From CAZCGA01 sp964498075 (GTDB taxonomy: Bacteria > Desulfobacterota > Binatia > HRBIN30), in contig CAZCGA010000008.1 in NCBI GenBank assembly GCA_964498075.1, forward strand, positions 1 to 64,000: a DNA stretch of 64,000 nt, read 5' to 3'. The notes beneath the pieces were generated by a model. That model saw only the letters and a program-made list of their open reading frames with translations. It did not search any database and was not told the DNA's origin. Position numbers and translations under genes: made by a program. Of this stretch, positions 60,981 to 64,000 are shown piece by piece (the first letter of the stretch is position 1; every line of letters starts with the position of its first letter).

Positions 60981-62294
60981 TCAGAACGTGTATTCCACTT
61001 GCGCCGTATAAATCACATCGGCTCGCAGGCCGTCGCGGTTCAGCGGAAACTGGAACGCACCGGCGATGACCAGGTCTCCGAACGGATTGACTCTGAAGCC
61101 CACGGCCGACTGCAGTACATCGTCATTGTTCCCATCGCGATTGTCGTCGTGGAAACCGAGGAAGTCGCTAGCAAGCGTGAGCCACTCGAAGGCGCGGAGA
61201 TCCGCGCCTGCAATCCATTCAGCCTGGCTGGCGCCGTCGTTGCCTCCGCGGATGGCGTACCCCAGGTTGAGATGTGGCGAGATTCTACCAAGGGTCTTGG
61301 AAGCGATAAGCCAGGGCGTAAAGGTTGGGTTGTGGAAGCCGAGGAAGTCGTCGGCGTTGCCGGTCGGTACGGTCAAGACGCCATTGACCGCGAAGTCGGC
61401 AAACGACGCATCGTACAAGTGCCACTTGGTTCGCAAATAAAGGTCGCCGGTTCCGAAAGCGGAGCTACTGAAACCATCCGTTGCACACTGGAAGTTCTTT
61501 GTTTCGCATAGTTCCCCTGGTTGCAGGTTCCCCTTCGCGTCGGTCAACTGTGTATCCTTGGCGAGAATCGTCCCCGCTCCTGGGCTTCCACCTGGCTTCT
61601 CGACCATCACCCGGGCCGCACCCTTCATGTGCGCCTGCGCAAGAGAGAGTGTCACACTTGCATCGATCGAGTCGGTTACGCCGTAGGCGGCTGTCAGAAA
61701 GAGCAGGTCGAAGGAGAGCGCGAGATCAAGATGAGTCTTGAGCACATCGTCTCCGAACCTGCTTTGATCACTGTCAGTCTTGAGAAATCCTGTTGAGAAG
61801 GCTGCTTGCGAGAACGGCAGGTTATCCAGCGGCGTTCCTTCCAGCGTATCGAAATCAATGTGCGTGTACGCGACGCCGACCGTCCCCGTGTTCCGACCCA
61901 GTGTCTGCGCCCGTTCAGCGAAGATTGGCCCGAGACTCTGCTCACTACGAACGAAAGTGTGCACCTCTGGATCCCAGGCGAAGCGAAAGGAACCGCCAGC
62001 CGATGGAATCGGCGCTTGCGACCGGGCGGAGGCCAGGGCGGCGGACAGGCTACGGAACTGGTCGGAGAAACGGAGAGGTCGTTCTTCAGATGTCCCTGCA
62101 CCGGGCTGCCCAACGCCGGCAATCGAAGTAGTCAGACTTCCGCCGAACAAACCCGGGATCCTCTGGTCCAGCGGCTGCGCATGTACGAGCGCGCCGCCGC
62201 CGACGCAGCTGAGGAGAAGGCCTGCGGCGAGCCCGGCGATCAGTGTGTGGCGCGTACCGGCGGCCACCCTTATCGCTCGTCCGCGATCTTCCAC
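60981..62294 (-). CDS. Outer-membrane beta-barrel protein (transporter-like)
   Basis: About 437 residues with a signal peptide (LIAGLAAGLLLSCVGGGALV, cleaved after VHA). Amphipathic beta-strands run through the chain (GTVGVAYTHIDFDT, LYLRTKWHLYDASFADFAVN), and the last residues QVEYTF end in Phe, the classic outer-membrane assembly signal. The family resembles FadL-like or phenol-degradation MetA-type transporters. The start is GTG 62294 (overlapping the caspase-like gene by 25 bases) or GTG 62267. It is co-transcribed with the caspase-like gene upstream. Confidence 0.82.
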   Translation of the reverse strand: MEDRGRAIRVAAGTRHTLIAGLAAGLLLSCVGGGALVHAQPLDQRIPGLFGGSLTTSIAGVGQPGAGTSEERPLRFSDQFRSLSAALASARSQAPIPSAGGSFRFAWDPEVHTFVRSEQSLGPIFAERAQTLGRNTGTVGVAYTHIDFDTLEGTPLDNLPFSQAAFSTGFLKTDSDQSRFGDDVLKTHLDLALSFDLLFLTAAYGVTDSIDASVTLSLAQAHMKGAARVMVEKPGGSPGAGTILAKDTQLTDAKGNLQPGELCETKNFQCATDGFSSSAFGTGDLYLRTKWHLYDASFADFAVNGVLTVPTGNADDFLGFHNPTFTPWLIASKTLGRISPHLNLGYAIRGGNDGASQAEWIAGADLRAFEWLTLASDFLGFHDDNRDGNNDDVLQSAVGFRVNPFGDLVIAGAFQFPLNRDGLRADVIYTAQVEYTF

Positions 62295-64000
62295 TTGCCG
62301 CCTTCGCGTACAAGGAGTTGGGTCAAGCGAATTTCCAGATGCTGATGCTTGCGGCTTCGTCTGTCGATGAAGCTGTCACGCCGGGTGCAAGACACCACGA
62401 TATCTTGATCGCTCACCTCGAGTTGCACATCCTGCAAGTCTACCGTCAGCTCAGTAGCGCCCTCGAGGTAGGCCCTCACCGCCTCCCGCTGGCGAGCGGT
62501 GAATGACACGTACAGGGCGGCGAGGCGATTGAGATCCTTCTGTTCATGGGCTTGGCGGTACTCATCCAACAATTCCCGGACCTCTACGTTGGAATCCCCG
62601 GTCAGCTCCGCTGCGAGGGCCTTTGGCAACCAGCGGTCGAGCAGTGATTGCGGCTTCACCTTGGGTCTCGGCGTCTTAGAGACTTCACGTTTCCCAGTGG
62701 CGCGGCTTCCCTCGGCTGTTCCCAAGGACTGTTGCAAGAGTCGGTATGCTGCCACACTGGTATTGGTCTCCTCTTCGATCGAGCTTCCCTCGGCTTGCGA
62801 TAGCTCCACTGGCAGTTGCTGCAGGGTAGCGAACGCCAGCGACTTCTGCAGATCGAAGAACTTGGCCTCTTGCCCTTCCACACTTTCGGAGGGTACTTGC
62901 ATGCCACTGGGCACGTCGACGATCTCCAGGTCAACTCGGATGGCTGTACCAACGACCACGAACGAGCCCCTCAGTATTTTACCAATGCCGAGCTGCCTTG
63001 CGACGGTCAGGTCGTCAGCGCCCTTCCCGATCCTTCGGTCGATCAGGATGGGTGAGCACACGTGTAAGGCGCGCACCTTGCTGAGCTCGGTGTTCAGGCC
63101 TGCTCGTAGTGCCTTGCCGATCCAGTCGTTCTTCGGATCCTTTCTGAGGTCGCCGAACTCCATGACCGCGATGGTGTTCGGCGCCGGCTTTTCGGCGAGT
63201 TCCCGAGCGGTGGGCTCGCTTGCTGCTGGCGCGGGCGCCGACTCGCGTTCCTTCATCTCGACGGCGGCAAAGGTGAGGTCGGTTCCTTCTTCCTTATGGT
63301 ACGGGTGCTGCCTGCCTGCGGTGAGCCGCGGGACATGGCCTGCGACGTAGCCGAAGAGCTCAGAGATCAAAACGACGCCGTCGTGATCGGCGTCGGCGGC
63401 TCCAGTCAATCCCTCGAGCATCGCGTACGTGAAAGCTCCGTGCCCAAGCTCTGCAGTCTCTTTCGATTCCTCGCCAGGCTTTGCCGCGGCCAGCAGGAAC
63501 AAGCCCTCGGCACCCGATACTTGGGCCGCAAGATCGTCCGCCGATAGCACGGCACGCGAGGTCAGACGCAGGGCTCCCGCGTGGCAGGTGTCCAGCATCA
63601 GCACGACCCGTCGAACGTTTCGCCGCAACACGCGGATCATTTCGTCGAAGTCCGACATACGCAGCCCCTCAGTCAACAGGTTCTCTGCGTTCGCAGGATA
63701 CGGCAGGAAATAGTAACTCCCAGTGGCGCGATCCTGGACGCCATGGCCGGCCATGAAAATGACCGTCACGTCGTCGGGCGCGGCCTCGCCAAGGAAACGT
63801 TCGATGCCGCCGAGGATGCTCTCGCGGGTGACCCGCTCGTTGGTTAGCACCAGCGACTTTGTTTCGCTGTAGATTGGCCCGTGTCCTTGGCCTTCTAGAG
63901 CGGTAGCCATGGCGCGCGCGTCGGCATCGGCGAACTGCAGGCCGATGTCGACCTCCTTGTAGTGGCTGACGCCGATGGAAAGCAGCCAGAGGGTCGGCCG
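62270..64000 (-). CDS. Caspase-like (C14) protein with FlgO-like and NTF2-like domains, 5' partial
   Basis: The frame is open to 64000, so the N-terminus lies outside the window (it reads WLLSIGVSHYKEVDIGLQFA there). The caspase fold has catalytic His (VIFMAGHGVQD) and Cys (LMLDTCHAGAL). A middle domain (TIAVMEFGDLRKDPKNDW to LEIVDVPSG) resembles FlgO/TolB-N nucleotide-cyclase-associated domains. The C-terminal ~110 residues look like an NTF2/SnoaL fold (RQREAVRAYLEGATELTV, REGGKWKIADER). It might act in regulated proteolysis; it is coupled to an outer-membrane protein. Confidence 0.86.
   Translation of the reverse strand, partial: RPTLWLLSIGVSHYKEVDIGLQFADADARAMATALEGQGHGPIYSETKSLVLTNERVTRESILGGIERFLGEAAPDDVTVIFMAGHGVQDRATGSYYFLPYPANAENLLTEGLRMSDFDEMIRVLRRNVRRVVLMLDTCHAGALRLTSRAVLSADDLAAQVSGAEGLFLLAAAKPGEESKETAELGHGAFTYAMLEGLTGAADADHDGVVLISELFGYVAGHVPRLTAGRQHPYHKEEGTDLTFAAVEMKERESAPAPAASEPTARELAEKPAPNTIAVMEFGDLRKDPKNDWIGKALRAGLNTELSKVRALHVCSPILIDRRIGKGADDLTVARQLGIGKILRGSFVVVGTAIRVDLEIVDVPSGMQVPSESVEGQEAKFFDLQKSLAFATLQQLPVELSQAEGSSIEEETNTSVAAYRLLQQSLGTAEGSRATGKREVSKTPRPKVKPQSLLDRWLPKALAAELTGDSNVEVRELLDEYRQAHEQKDLNRLAALYVSFTARQREAVRAYLEGATELTVDLQDVQLEVSDQDIVVSCTRRDSFIDRRSRKHQHLEIRLTQLLVREGGKWKIADER

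Overview
This is a GC-rich, densely packed chromosomal window with no rRNA, tRNA, CRISPR array or complete mobile element that I could see. The gene content fits a free-living aerobic or facultative member of the former Deltaproteobacteria, most likely Candidatus Binatota (Binatia) or a near relative. The hints are a dockerin-like CPGDCNGDGK tail after a Thr/Pro (TPT) linker, DUF4331 genes with a TPR lipoprotein, several CoA-transferase and SDR catabolic genes, and many sigma-54 and ECF regulators. This placement is inference; no 16S or ribosomal cluster is present to confirm it.

Layout. 0-5 kb: 3' part of carB, then recG. 5-6.4 kb: two exported c-type cytochromes. 6.5-10.1 kb (minus): ABC-2 exporter plus a coupled D-hydroxyacid dehydrogenase. 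10.2-13 kb: aldehyde dehydrogenase, YceI-like protein and a VapBC-type pair. 13-15.8 kb: a patch of small hypothetical and membrane genes with lower GC, bordered by an IS1595-type transposase remnant, probably acquired DNA. 15.8-22 kb: NIPSNAP-like protein, AlgH/YqgE, a fused 3-oxoacid CoA-transferase, an SDR and a polar amino-acid ABC importer with a fused binding protein-permease. 22-24.8 kb: fabI, lgt, a DUF4124 protein and an isochorismatase-like hydrolase.

25-33.9 kb holds a secreted beta-propeller protein with a Thr/Pro tail, a DAO-type oxidoreductase, an M16 peptidase, a free-standing Hint (intein-like) protein, a CaiB-type CoA-transferase, an EamA transporter, an orphan zinc-finger anti-sigma protein, and a broken methyltransferase next to a DUF4326 gene. 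34-45.9 kb holds two sigma-54 activators (the second broken by a one-base frameshift), a STAS-ECF sigma fusion, a GH63-like glucosidase and a three-gene DUF4331/DUF4331/TPR operon. 46-52.6 kb has a GspE-N (MshEN-like) protein with a 92-95 residue tandem coiled-coil repeat and a C-terminal membrane anchor, then DoxX, an SDR, and a three-gene operon of two paralogous diiron (R2/ferritin-like) proteins plus a zinc-ribbon protein behind a perfect 24-bp palindrome. 52.8-64 kb: infC (TTG start), purN, a membrane histidine kinase, a carboxypeptidase/YVTN propeller/dockerin fusion, a four-cluster ferredoxin with a small membrane partner, hisI-hisG, an outer-membrane barrel protein and a caspase-like protein that runs off the end.

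The loci most worth follow-up are the diiron pair with its palindrome, the repeat-bearing GspE-N protein, the solitary Hint protein, and the caspase/FlgO-like/outer-membrane pair. All functional statements come from reading motifs and length, not from database searches.
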